Shown here: piece by piece, positions 15,752 to 23,528 of the stretch
Numbering within the stretch: position 1 is the stretch's first letter
Layout: every line of letters begins with the position of its first letter
Assembly: GCA_009841265.1 (NCBI GenBank)
Contig: VXMB01000009.1
Span: 603,911-667,910, forward strand
DNA from: Gemmatimonadota bacterium
GTDB taxonomy: Bacteria > JAAXHH01
Direction of reading: 5' to 3'
Length of the DNA stretch: 64,000 nucleotides
The notes under the pieces: model-generated
What the model was told of the DNA's origin: nothing
What the model saw: the letters and a program-made list of their open reading frames with translations, nothing else
Databases searched by the model: none
Translations under genes and position numbers: made by a program

Positions 15752-18742
15752 ATGGAATCTGATGATGAAGACGATGAACCATTGGTGAGAGGAATCTATC
15801 TCGTGGCCGAAACACATTCGGCGGTTTGTCCGGCCCCGTTCTCATCGGACGAGATTTCCCGGTGGGAACGAAAGGGCCGTGGACTGGCGATTTTCCGGTG
15901 TCCCGACCCGTTTTCCCTGCCTGAAGTCGAGTCCAGGCCCGGTACGGCCATCCTGGTCGATCCGGATGAAGAACAGGAGATACCGGGCGATCCCGACCGC
16001 CTTGTGCTGAAGTTGACGTCACGGTGCACGCCCCATCTGAACAGCCTGGTGAATTGCATCGTGCTTCCGGCGTACAGGCGGTACATCCCCCTGTACCTGT
16101 TCGCCTCATGGAACGCGGAGGACCTGGTCACCGGGGCGGTCCCAGTACCGGACAAAGAAGAAATCGAAGCGGCGATGTTGCCACTCGTGAAAGAACAACT
16201 TCAGTCTCTCCTGGCTTTCACCTGCGCCGTTTTTCCTGATACCGAGGCGCTGTATTCGTCGGCGAAGCCCTGGCTGACTCCCGTGGAAGTCATGATGCAC
16301 GAAGGACTTACCCGGTCAGGCCTGCCTCACCGGCTTCACGTGCGGCGGGGACCGGCCTGCGTCGACGCGTTGGTCGGCGACCCGCACGATGGCGACCCGT
16401 ACGATGGCGACCCGCACGATGGCGCCGTTGCGGTGGAGATCGACGGCAGGGAGTTTGTTCGTGACGACCAGATTCGGCGGGACACGGTGCTGACCGAGAA
16501 ACACGGCATACGAGAGGTCGTCCGATTCAGCGGGAGTGAAGTCGTGCACGATCTCGACGCCTGTGTCGAAAAGGTACGTTCGACGCTGACGGGACGAGGA
16601 CGTGGATCCAGCCGCGAACATGAAACCGATCGAGAAACTGAAACCGGCCGCGGAAACGAGCCGTCAATCCAGATGCCTGACCCGAATCCAAGCCTGGCAG
16701 GGGAGCAAGCCAGTTGCCTGAACCCCCGGGCCGGCGTGGTGCTCACTCTCGCCCCGGCGGGCTCCGGCAAGACGCGGGTGTTGACGCGCCGGGTGGTGGA
16801 AGCCGTTCGGGGCGGCATAAAACCCGGTCGGATACTGTGCGTGGTCTTCAACAAGGCGGCGAGCGAGGTGATGTCCGAGCGTATACACGGCGATGCCGGA
16901 CTGCCAGGCGTCCATATCCGCACGTTGCACAGCCTGGGATACGAGATCTGCAGGCAGGCGCCGGACAGCCCCTACGCGGGCTACGGCGTCGTTACCGATC
17001 AGACGCTGCCGGGCGGGTTGACCGATCTTTTCAGAAAGGTGCTGAAGGCGGATTTCGAGCAGCACGCCTCAGCCGCGCCCTATCCCTTCCCCGAGCATCT
17101 CGTCGTCGCGTACGAGGAAGCGGCTTCACAGCACAGGAGAACGCTGGTGTCCGCCGGTGCAGACGACACCTGTGTCGAGATCGAAGGATTCGACGGGCGC
17201 CAGGCGCACAGAATCCGCGAAGAAGTGGATCGCCGGATGAACGCGAAAGCCCTGATGACTTTCGACGAGCAGTTGTTCCGGGCCGTGGAAATCCTCCTGG
17301 AGCATCCCGCTGCCCGTACGGTCTACCAGCACCGCTTCGATTCGGTCCTCGTGGACGAGGTCCAGGACCTTACCCCCGTACAGTTCCTGATGCTCCGGCT
17401 GCTCTCCCTGCCCCTGAACAACCTGTTCGCGGTGGGCGATGACGACCAGATGATCAACACCTTCACCGGGGCGGACCCCGAGAACATCCGCTCGTTTCAG
17501 CGGTGGTATCCGGGCGCGGCGATCCACACCCTGGGCGCGAATTACCGGTGCAGGCCGGACATCGTAACCCGTTCCGCCAGCGTCATTTCCCACAACGTCA
17601 ACCGGTTCGAAAAGCCCATCCGTCCCGTACAGGTCCAGACCGGACCGGGCAGGGACACCATCCGGGTCATCGCATGTCCATCGCTGGAAGCGGAAACCGA
17701 TGCCGTGGTACGCACGATTCGCCGGTGGAAAAAACGGGGTTACGGTTACGGGGACATGGCCGTCCTGGTCCGGGTCCAGTCGATCTCGGCGCCTCTGCAG
17801 ACCGCGCTAAAGGAGGCGGACCTGCCCTACGACCCGATGGACGCCGGCGCACTGTTCCAATCCCACGCGGGAAGGACCCTGGGCGCGTACTTTGACGTTA
17901 TCGCCCGTGATGAGCGGGCCGATCCCCGGTCCTACGCCCTCAGCCTTTCCTTCCCCTCCAGGGCACTCTCCAATGAACAGCTGCGCGAAGCGGCGGCGCT
18001 CGGCCACCGGTTCTTCGACCGAGCGGACAGTCTGACCAGTGAGCGAACCGACGGTCCGCGGGATGAGGTGGTCGCCAATGTAGAGACCTACCAGGATAAT
18101 ATCGAAGTCCTGCGCGGCGTCTATGCGTCGCCAGACGGGTCTCCTGTTGGATTTCTGAATGAATTGCTGGAGCGAACGGGCCTTGGCGCATACTACAAGA
18201 GGCAGGAGGAGAACAGCCGGCAGCGCATGGCCACATCCGCCGCGGAATACATCGATTCGATACGCGAGATAGCCGCCCGGCATGTATGCAAGAAAGCATT
18301 CGTGGATACGTACCTGGAGGCCATGGCGTCCGAAGCCGCCGCGGACCAGATGGACCGCGTTCATCCTGGTGTGTCCCGGGACGATCGCATTACCGTTACC
18401 ACGATTCACCGGAGCAAGGGAGACGAATACAAGGGCGTAATCCTCTTCCACGTGGTGGAGGATATCCTGCCCCACCGGCGGATGACCGGTTCAGAAGCGG
18501 ATGTCGAGGAGGAACGGCGTGTATTCTACGTTGCCCTGACGCGGGCCGAGGAAAGGCTGTGCATCACGACGCAGCGGAAGCATCCTTCCCGGTTCCTGGC
18601 CGAGATGAAGACTGCCGGTGGAGGTAGCCGACCGATGGGCTTACGCGGACAGCTGAAATGCCTCCGTGAACGGCTGTCGCGCGTCCGTCCGAGTTCGATA
18701 GCACGATCCGTCCTGGGCCGCTGCCGCCAGATGCTACCTTGA
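15752..18742 (+). CDS. UvrD/Rep-type helicase with N-terminal DUF559/Vsr-like nuclease domain
   Basis: A 996-residue fusion. Residues 1-165 are an unassigned domain. Residues 178-280 look like a DUF559/Vsr-type endonuclease: E184, VDALV (D205), VEIDG (E229, D231), then RDTVLTEKHGIREVVRFSGSEVVHDL. Residues 325-980 are a full SF1A helicase: Walker A APAGSGKT (about 334-341), DEVQD, GDDDQMI, YRCRP, TTIHRSKGDEYKG and VFYVALTRAEE. Three 15-base repeats encode GDPHDGDPYDGDPHD inside the nuclease domain, between D205 and E229. It is unlike RecB or AddA, where the nuclease is C-terminal. It may act in DNA repair or defence; no operon partner is evident, and its end overlaps the convergent aldolase gene by nine bases. 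Confidence 0.85.
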   Translation: MESDDEDDEPLVRGIYLVAETHSAVCPAPFSSDEISRWERKGRGLAIFRCPDPFSLPEVESRPGTAILVDPDEEQEIPGDPDRLVLKLTSRCTPHLNSLVNCIVLPAYRRYIPLYLFASWNAEDLVTGAVPVPDKEEIEAAMLPLVKEQLQSLLAFTCAVFPDTEALYSSAKPWLTPVEVMMHEGLTRSGLPHRLHVRRGPACVDALVGDPHDGDPYDGDPHDGAVAVEIDGREFVRDDQIRRDTVLTEKHGIREVVRFSGSEVVHDLDACVEKVRSTLTGRGRGSSREHETDRETETGRGNEPSIQMPDPNPSLAGEQASCLNPRAGVVLTLAPAGSGKTRVLTRRVVEAVRGGIKPGRILCVVFNKAASEVMSERIHGDAGLPGVHIRTLHSLGYEICRQAPDSPYAGYGVVTDQTLPGGLTDLFRKVLKADFEQHASAAPYPFPEHLVVAYEEAASQHRRTLVSAGADDTCVEIEGFDGRQAHRIREEVDRRMNAKALMTFDEQLFRAVEILLEHPAARTVYQHRFDSVLVDEVQDLTPVQFLMLRLLSLPLNNLFAVGDDDQMINTFTGADPENIRSFQRWYPGAAIHTLGANYRCRPDIVTRSASVISHNVNRFEKPIRPVQVQTGPGRDTIRVIACPSLEAETDAVVRTIRRWKKRGYGYGDMAVLVRVQSISAPLQTALKEADLPYDPMDAGALFQSHAGRTLGAYFDVIARDERADPRSYALSLSFPSRALSNEQLREAAALGHRFFDRADSLTSERTDGPRDEVVANVETYQDNIEVLRGVYASPDGSPVGFLNELLERTGLGAYYKRQEENSRQRMATSAAEYIDSIREIAARHVCKKAFVDTYLEAMASEAAADQMDRVHPGVSRDDRITVTTIHRSKGDEYKGVILFHVVEDILPHRRMTGSEADVEEERRVFYVALTRAEERLCITTQRKHPSRFLAEMKTAGGGSRPMGLRGQLKCLRERLSRVRPSSIARSVLGRCRQMLP
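16376..16420 (+). repeat. 15-bp in-frame repeat in the helicase-nuclease gene
   Basis: Three units of GGCGACCCGCACGAT, the middle one with T for C (CCGTACGAT), encoding G-D-P-(H/Y)-D. The expansion lies between two predicted nuclease active-site acids. Confidence 0.95.
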
Positions 18743-19870
18743 CCCACCCGCCGCATCCACCGGCCAGATCTCGAGTCCGCCTGGGGTCAGGACGGCATAC
18801 GACCGGGCCAGGTTCGCCACGGGACAGCTGTGAACCGGCACCACGCGGATCTTCGAACCGATGGCCAGATCCAGTCCGTTGCGGCCGACCATGCCGTGCT
18901 CTTCCGAGACTTTTTCCACGATCATCTCGGAGTCGGGTTCCGGGAAGCCCGATGCCGGGTAGGCCAGGCCGAAACCCTGGTTGCCCGTCATGCCGTGGAC
19001 GCCCGTATCAGAAGTCAGCGTCTTCGACCCGGCGTCCGTCACGAAATAGTGTTCGTTCCTGCTGATCACCGTGGCCAGCACGGTCAACGCGACATCGGCA
19101 ACCCGGGCTACGCCCACGCGGACGGGGAGCAGGTCGAGAAAAACATAATTTCCGGGCCGGATTTCCGTAATCCCGTCGAAACATTCCGCGGCGAGGACGG
19201 CCGGCGTGGCGCCCACGGAGACCTCTCGGACCGGAAGGCCGTCCGACTGCAAGGCGTCGCGCACCGCGACCATGGTGCGCCGCTCCGCTTCCGCGACCTC
19301 GGCGGCTTCTGCCCTCGACTTCGAACCGTACACGTGACCGGCGTGGGACAGGATGCCTCGGAATTCCAGATTGGCATGATCGTGGATCATCCCGGCCAGT
19401 TCCCCGATATGCGGGTCGTCAGGCAGCAGTCCGCACCGGTGCAGCCCCACGTCGATTTTAAGGAACAGTCCGACGGTCCGGTCGTGGGCCGCTGCTCGCT
19501 CGCCCGCCACCTGGATGCCTTCCTTCGAGTCGGTCACCACCCGCACATCAGCGCCTTGATCCCGCGCAGCGGACAGCAGCCGGTCCCACTTCGATGGCGA
19601 TACCACCGGCCGGGCGACGGTGATGGACTCGAACCCGCCCTCGATGAAGACCTGCGCCTCGTCCACCGTGGCGACGGTGACGCCCGATGCACCCAGGCCG
19701 ATTTGTCTCCGGCCGATTTCAAGGGACTTGTGGGTCTTGATGTGGGGACGCAGCGAGACGCCGTGCCGGTCCGCCAGGTCCTGCATGGCGCGCAGATTGC
19801 CCATCATCCCGGTCTCATCGAGCAATATGGCGGGCGTTTCCACCTCACTGAGCATGTAGTCTGTGTTCAT
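18734..19870 (-). CDS. PLP-dependent D-threonine aldolase/D-serine dehydratase-like enzyme
   Basis: A 378-residue protein with the alanine-racemase N-terminal fold. RPHIKTHKS contains the PLP Schiff-base lysine (K45), as in D-threonine aldolases and D-serine dehydratases. GILSHAGHVYG and VSVGATPAVLAA continue the barrel; the beta-domain ends in VVPVHSCPVANL, whose His-x-Cys pair matches the metal site of the family. Predicted to cleave or dehydrate a D-hydroxyamino acid. It is oriented leftward and converges with the helicase, with a nine-base overlap of the coding ends. The upstream intergenic space contains a 13-bp tandem repeat. Confidence 0.85.
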   Translation of the reverse strand: MNTDYMLSEVETPAILLDETGMMGNLRAMQDLADRHGVSLRPHIKTHKSLEIGRRQIGLGASGVTVATVDEAQVFIEGGFESITVARPVVSPSKWDRLLSAARDQGADVRVVTDSKEGIQVAGERAAAHDRTVGLFLKIDVGLHRCGLLPDDPHIGELAGMIHDHANLEFRGILSHAGHVYGSKSRAEAAEVAEAERRTMVAVRDALQSDGLPVREVSVGATPAVLAAECFDGITEIRPGNYVFLDLLPVRVGVARVADVALTVLATVISRNEHYFVTDAGSKTLTSDTGVHGMTGNQGFGLAYPASGFPEPDSEMIVEKVSEEHGMVGRNGLDLAIGSKIRVVPVHSCPVANLARSYAVLTPGGLEIWPVDAAGGSR

Positions 19871-19940
19871 TGTTGAATCCCTAGTGATATTCCTAGATTA
19901 TACGCAGCGCGTCAACCCCGCGGCGCGTGTCCGATCGATC

Positions 19941-19979
19941 ATCCTCCAAGGCCATCCTTCAAGGCCATCCTCCAAGACC
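19941..19979 (+). repeat. 13-bp tandem repeat in a divergent intergenic region
   Basis: ATCCTCCAAGGCC, ATCCTTCAAGGCC and ATCCTCCAAGACC in direct succession, with a degenerate fourth copy (ATTCTTCCGG...) following. It lies between the D-threonine aldolase-like gene and the SnoaL-like gene. No function is visible. Confidence 0.85.
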
Positions 19980-20094
19980 ATTCTTCCGGCCGCCGTTCGT
20001 GCGGTTTTCCAACTTGACACGGCATACAGGCGAATGACACATTTTCCGCGTGACCAACGGAGTACGATTTACGCTTCACCTCGGGGAGCATGGC

Positions 20095-20463
20095 ATGGAT
20101 CGACAGAACACAGCGGACCTGGCAAGGCTGTATGTCGAACGATCGAATCGTCACGTGCTGGACGAGGTGTTTCCCCTGTTCGACCCTGAAGCCACCTATC
20201 GGTCGTCGCAGTTCGGCCTGTTCGAGGGCCTGGATCAGATCCGGGACATGATGACCGGTTTCTTTACCACCTTCCCCGACGTGCACTGGACGGTGGACGA
20301 CTATCGCGCAGAATCCGACGACACGGCAACCTTCGAATTCACGATGCGGGCCAGTAATGCCGAAACCGGACAGCCCGTGGAGCGCCGGGGGCTTGAAACG
20401 ATCACCTTCACGGAGGAAGGACTGATCCGCCACGTCGAGGTCGAAGTTGCGCAGTCGGATTGA
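20095..20463 (+). CDS. NTF2/SnoaL-like protein
   Basis: A 122-residue alpha+beta barrel protein, beginning MDRQNTADLARLYVERSN at the ATG with GGGGAG six bases upstream. LFDPEATYRSSQFGLFEGLDQIRDMMTGFFTTFPDVHWTVDDYRAESDDTATFEFTMRAS is the typical SnoaL-like polyketide cyclase/NTF2 pattern (helix-helix then F-P-D-x-x-x beta strand, curved sheet). The closing strands GLETITFTEEGLIRHVEVE fit the fold. These proteins may be isomerases, hydrolases or ligand-binding scaffolds; no catalytic assignment is possible. The next gene begins 68 bases later on the same strand. Confidence 0.7.
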   Translation: MDRQNTADLARLYVERSNRHVLDEVFPLFDPEATYRSSQFGLFEGLDQIRDMMTGFFTTFPDVHWTVDDYRAESDDTATFEFTMRASNAETGQPVERRGLETITFTEEGLIRHVEVEVAQSD

Positions 20464-20531
20464 CTGGCGGTAGTACCGACGGGCCGGCCGCTGTCATCCA
20501 ACCGCGCTGTTCTGCAGATAGTCTCCTATTC

Positions 20532-21491
20532 ATGCATCCCTTACTCCCCGAAATACTTAGCGCGGAAGAACGCATCAGGTCCCACGTCCTGCAAACGCCC
20601 CTGATCCACTCCATGCCGCTTTCGGCCAAATCAGGGGCGGATGTCTTCTTGAAGATGGAAAGCGAGCAGCACACCAATTCCTTCAAGGCGCGCGGGGCCA
20701 TGAACAAGGTACTGTCGCTGACCGGCGAGGAGAGGTCACGGGGCGTGGTGACGTCCTCGACGGGCAATCATGCGCAGGGCGTCGCCCGGGCCTGCATGAT
20801 CACCGGCTGTCCGGGGACCATCTATCTGCCCAACGGCGTCGATCCTTCCAAGATAGAAGCGATCAAACAGTATCCGGTAGACTTGGCCTTCCACGACGGC
20901 AACCCGCTCGAAACGGAGTTGCACGCCAAGCAGGAGGCCGCCGTCCTGGGCAGGACGTGGATTTCGCCGTACAACGATCCGCAGATCATCGGCGGCCAGG
21001 GTACCATCGGCATAGAACTATCGCAGCAACTGCCCTCCATCGACGATGTGTTCGTTACCGTTGGCGGCGGCGGGCTGATCGGCGGGATCGCCGTCTATCT
21101 GAAGGCGCACAGCCCGGGTACGCGGATCATCGGCTGTCAGCCCGAACAATCGGCGGCCATGTATCACTGCGTTCGCGCGGGCCGCATCGTGAGCACCGAG
21201 CACGGCGAGACACTGTCCGACGGTTCGGCAGGCGACGTGGAGCCGGGATCGATCACCTTCCCGGTATGCCGCGACCTTGTCGACGATTACATCCTGGTCT
21301 CGGAGGAGGAAATCGGCGAGGTCATCCGGTTCATGGTCGATGCGCATCATAAGATTGTCGAAGGCGCCGCCGGCGTCGCCGTGGCGGCCCTGCTGAAACG
21401 AAAAGACGAATTCCGTGGACGAACCGTGGCCATCGTCGTCTGCGGCGCAAACATCGCCGCCTCGACGCTCAGGACCGTACTGGCTTCCTGA
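20532..21491 (+). CDS. Threonine/serine dehydratase, PLP-dependent
   Basis: A fold-type II PLP enzyme predicted to deaminate L-threonine or L-serine, giving 2-oxobutyrate or pyruvate. TNSFKARGA holds the Schiff-base lysine (K52), STGNHAQGVA the substrate and phosphate loop, and VTVGGGGLIGGIA the PLP phosphate-binding glycine loop. The protein ends near residue 319 with no ACT regulatory domain, so it is a catabolic, TdcB-like form. The start at 20532 gives MHPLLPEILSAEERI, the usual N terminus; the frame remains open upstream to 20460 but that part has no family match. The adjacent SnoaL-like gene may form an operon with it. Confidence 0.85.
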   Translation: MHPLLPEILSAEERIRSHVLQTPLIHSMPLSAKSGADVFLKMESEQHTNSFKARGAMNKVLSLTGEERSRGVVTSSTGNHAQGVARACMITGCPGTIYLPNGVDPSKIEAIKQYPVDLAFHDGNPLETELHAKQEAAVLGRTWISPYNDPQIIGGQGTIGIELSQQLPSIDDVFVTVGGGGLIGGIAVYLKAHSPGTRIIGCQPEQSAAMYHCVRAGRIVSTEHGETLSDGSAGDVEPGSITFPVCRDLVDDYILVSEEEIGEVIRFMVDAHHKIVEGAAGVAVAALLKRKDEFRGRTVAIVVCGANIAASTLRTVLAS

Positions 21492-21570
21492 GTTTACCAG
21501 GTTAAATCCTACATGTTCTAAACGTCTCCTTGAAGTCTCCTTGGCATCTTCTTAAAAACGGAAAGGTCCC

Positions 21571-22983
21571 ATGTCCCAGTCACTTCCGAACATCCTGTTC
21601 ATCATGTCCGACGACCACGCGTCGCACGCCATCAGCGCCTATGGCAGCCGGATCAACCGGACGCCCCATATCGACCGGATCGGATCGGAAGGCATGCGGT
21701 TCGACAACTGCTTCTGCACCAATTCCATCTGCACGCCCAGCCGGGCGGCCATTCTGACGGGCACGTACAACCACGTAAACGGCGTCACCACCCTGTCCAC
21801 CCACCTGGACGGCAGGCTGCTGAACTATCCCAAGGTGCTGCAGGAACACGGGTACCAGACGGCGGTGGTGGGCAAGTGGCACCTGGGGCACGGCGGTATC
21901 CACGACCCCACGGGCTTCGACTACTGGAACGTCCTGCCCGGCCAGGGCCTGTACCACGACCCCGAGATGATCGAGATGGGAGAGCGGTCGACGCGAAGGG
22001 GGTACACCACCGACCTGATCACCGATTGTTCGCTGGATTGGCTTCGAGGGCGCGACCGGGACCGCCCCTTCTGCCTCATGGTGCATCACAAGGCGCCGCA
22101 CCGGCCCTGGGAGCCCGATGACAAGCACGCCGCGATGTATGAAGACGAGGATATCCCGGAGCCTGAGACCTTCGACGACGACTATTCGAACCGGTCCCAG
22201 GCCGCCGCGGCCGCACGGATGCGCGTCGAACGCGATCTCAACGCCGAGGACCTGAAGGTGCCCGTGCCGGAGGGCCTTCCACCCGCCGAAAAGAAAAGCT
22301 GGAAGTACCAGCGGTACATCAAGGACTACCTGCGGTGCGTGGCCTCGATCGACGACAACGTGGGCAGGCTGCTGGACTTCATCGACGAGGAGGACATCGG
22401 AGAGAACACCATCGTGATCTATACGTCCGACCAGGGGTTCTTCCTCGGCGACCACGGCTGGTACGACAAGCGCTTCATGTACGAGGAATCCCTGCGCATG
22501 CCCTTCCTGATCCGCTACCCGAGGGAGGTGGCGCCGGGCAGCGTGAACGGCGACATGATCCTGAACGTGGACTTCCCTGCGACCTTCCTGGACTGTGCCG
22601 GCGTGGACATACCGTCCTCGTTCCAGGGTCGCTCGTTCCGGCCCCTGCTGTGTGGCGAGACCCCGGCCGACTGGCAGACGTCCATGTACTACCGGTACTG
22701 GATGCACGGCGCACACCACAACGTCTGCGCCCACTACGGCGTGCGGACCCTGCAGTACAAGCTGATCTACTATTACGGCGATCCGCTCGGACAGGAAGGC
22801 GCGATCGGTCCGAAGACGCAGCCGGAATGGGAACTCTTCGATCTCGAGAAGGACCCCTGCGAGATGAACAGCGTGTACACGGATCCCGAGTACGCGGAGG
22901 TGGTCGCGGAGTTGAAGGCGGAGCTGGCAAGGCTGCAGGAGAAAGTAGGGGACGTGCCGTACGGCGCTCATCAAATCGATTGA
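21571..22983 (+). CDS. Sulfatase (arylsulfatase family)
   Basis: A 470-residue type I sulfatase that cleaves sulfate esters. The formylglycine signature is I-C-T-P-S-R (C54 to R58), where the Cys is oxidised by a maturase; no such maturase is seen in this window. Metal-binding residues are visible in FIMSDDHASH and YTSDQGFFLGDHGW; VVGKWHLGHGG is the family lysine-His block. There is no evident signal peptide, so the protein may be cytoplasmic. The enzyme probably attacks sulfated sugars or polysaccharides, but the substrate is not identified. A second sulfatase lies at 62450-63865. Confidence 0.9.
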   Translation: MSQSLPNILFIMSDDHASHAISAYGSRINRTPHIDRIGSEGMRFDNCFCTNSICTPSRAAILTGTYNHVNGVTTLSTHLDGRLLNYPKVLQEHGYQTAVVGKWHLGHGGIHDPTGFDYWNVLPGQGLYHDPEMIEMGERSTRRGYTTDLITDCSLDWLRGRDRDRPFCLMVHHKAPHRPWEPDDKHAAMYEDEDIPEPETFDDDYSNRSQAAAAARMRVERDLNAEDLKVPVPEGLPPAEKKSWKYQRYIKDYLRCVASIDDNVGRLLDFIDEEDIGENTIVIYTSDQGFFLGDHGWYDKRFMYEESLRMPFLIRYPREVAPGSVNGDMILNVDFPATFLDCAGVDIPSSFQGRSFRPLLCGETPADWQTSMYYRYWMHGAHHNVCAHYGVRTLQYKLIYYYGDPLGQEGAIGPKTQPEWELFDLEKDPCEMNSVYTDPEYAEVVAELKAELARLQEKVGDVPYGAHQID

Positions 22984-23058
22984 TTTATTGGAGTATGTTT
23001 ATCAATTTTGTGGCTTAAAAAAACGGACAAGCGATTCGTGTGTCTCCCGAGCATTACC

Positions 23059-23391
23059 ATGAACGATCCCATCACCCCCCAGCGAGATTTTGCTTGAGGA
23101 ATATCTCAAACCTGTGGGCATTTCGTAGAACGCCATGGCGCGAGCCATCGGGGTTGCACCGCGTGCGATCAATGAGATTGTGCGCGGTCGGCGGTCGATT
23201 ACGCCATCCATGTCGATCCGCTTTGGGGCCTTTTCAATCAGTCAGATCACTTTTGGAAAGGGATACAGGTGGAATGCGACTTCAGAGAGCTGGCCAGTGA
23301 CAGACTGCGAATCATTGACGGGATCCAACCCGCGCGACCTCACTGGCGCAAAACTTCTGATCTACGTCCCTGGAGTCTCAGAATTACCTAA
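23059..23391 (+). pseudogene. higA: HigA-type antitoxin pseudogene
   Basis: The reconstructed protein is unmistakably a HigA-type addiction-module antitoxin (MNDPITP, then [50 protein letters not shown] and [21 protein letters not shown]). Three lesions break it: a shift in the C6 run at 23075-23080; TAG at 23126-23128, which stands where relatives have a Gln codon; and a missing T in the T-run at 23231-23234. The end in the shifted frame is TAA at 23389-23391. No HigB toxin gene is found in the 75 bases between it and the sulfatase, so only a decayed antitoxin remains. Base composition is lower in GC than the neighbours, which fits a foreign origin. Confidence 0.85.
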
Positions 23392-23434
23392 GTTTAAAAA
23401 CCGAGGCTACGGCGCGTCAACCCATGGCAAAGCA

Positions 23435-23471
23435 AAAGGCATCCGGGATCGAAATCCTGGATGCCTTTTTT
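23435..23471. terminator. Bidirectional Rho-independent terminator
   Basis: A perfect 15-bp stem (AAAGGCATCCGGGAT at 23435-23449 pairing with ATCCTGGATGCCTTT at 23454-23468, one G-U pair), a CGAA loop, and a T6 tract on the plus strand (23466-23471) with T4 on the minus strand. It stands between the sulfatase/pseudogene side and the convergent radical SAM gene, so it can end transcription from both. Confidence 0.9.
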
Positions 23472-23528
23472 ACTGAAACAGCGTTGTCAGTGCTTTACGA
23501 CTGATCAATCAGGCGTCGCAGTCGCCGA

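Noticed and set aside
20014..20042. TTGACA plus ACACAT as a sigma-70 promoter for the SnoaL-like gene
   Set aside because: The -10 box matches too poorly at spacings of 16-17; only the -35 box is convincing.
21580..22974. Long open frame antisense to the sulfatase gene (and similar frames antisense to galM, HtrA, the XPB helicase and the second sulfatase)
   Set aside because: High GC removes stop codons from non-coding frames. These predicted products are Val/His/Arg-rich with no recognisable domains, whereas the opposite strand holds clear enzymes.
22984..23058. Possible HigB toxin gene before the HigA pseudogene
   Set aside because: Only 75 bases separate it from the sulfatase stop and no frame gives a toxin-like C terminus.
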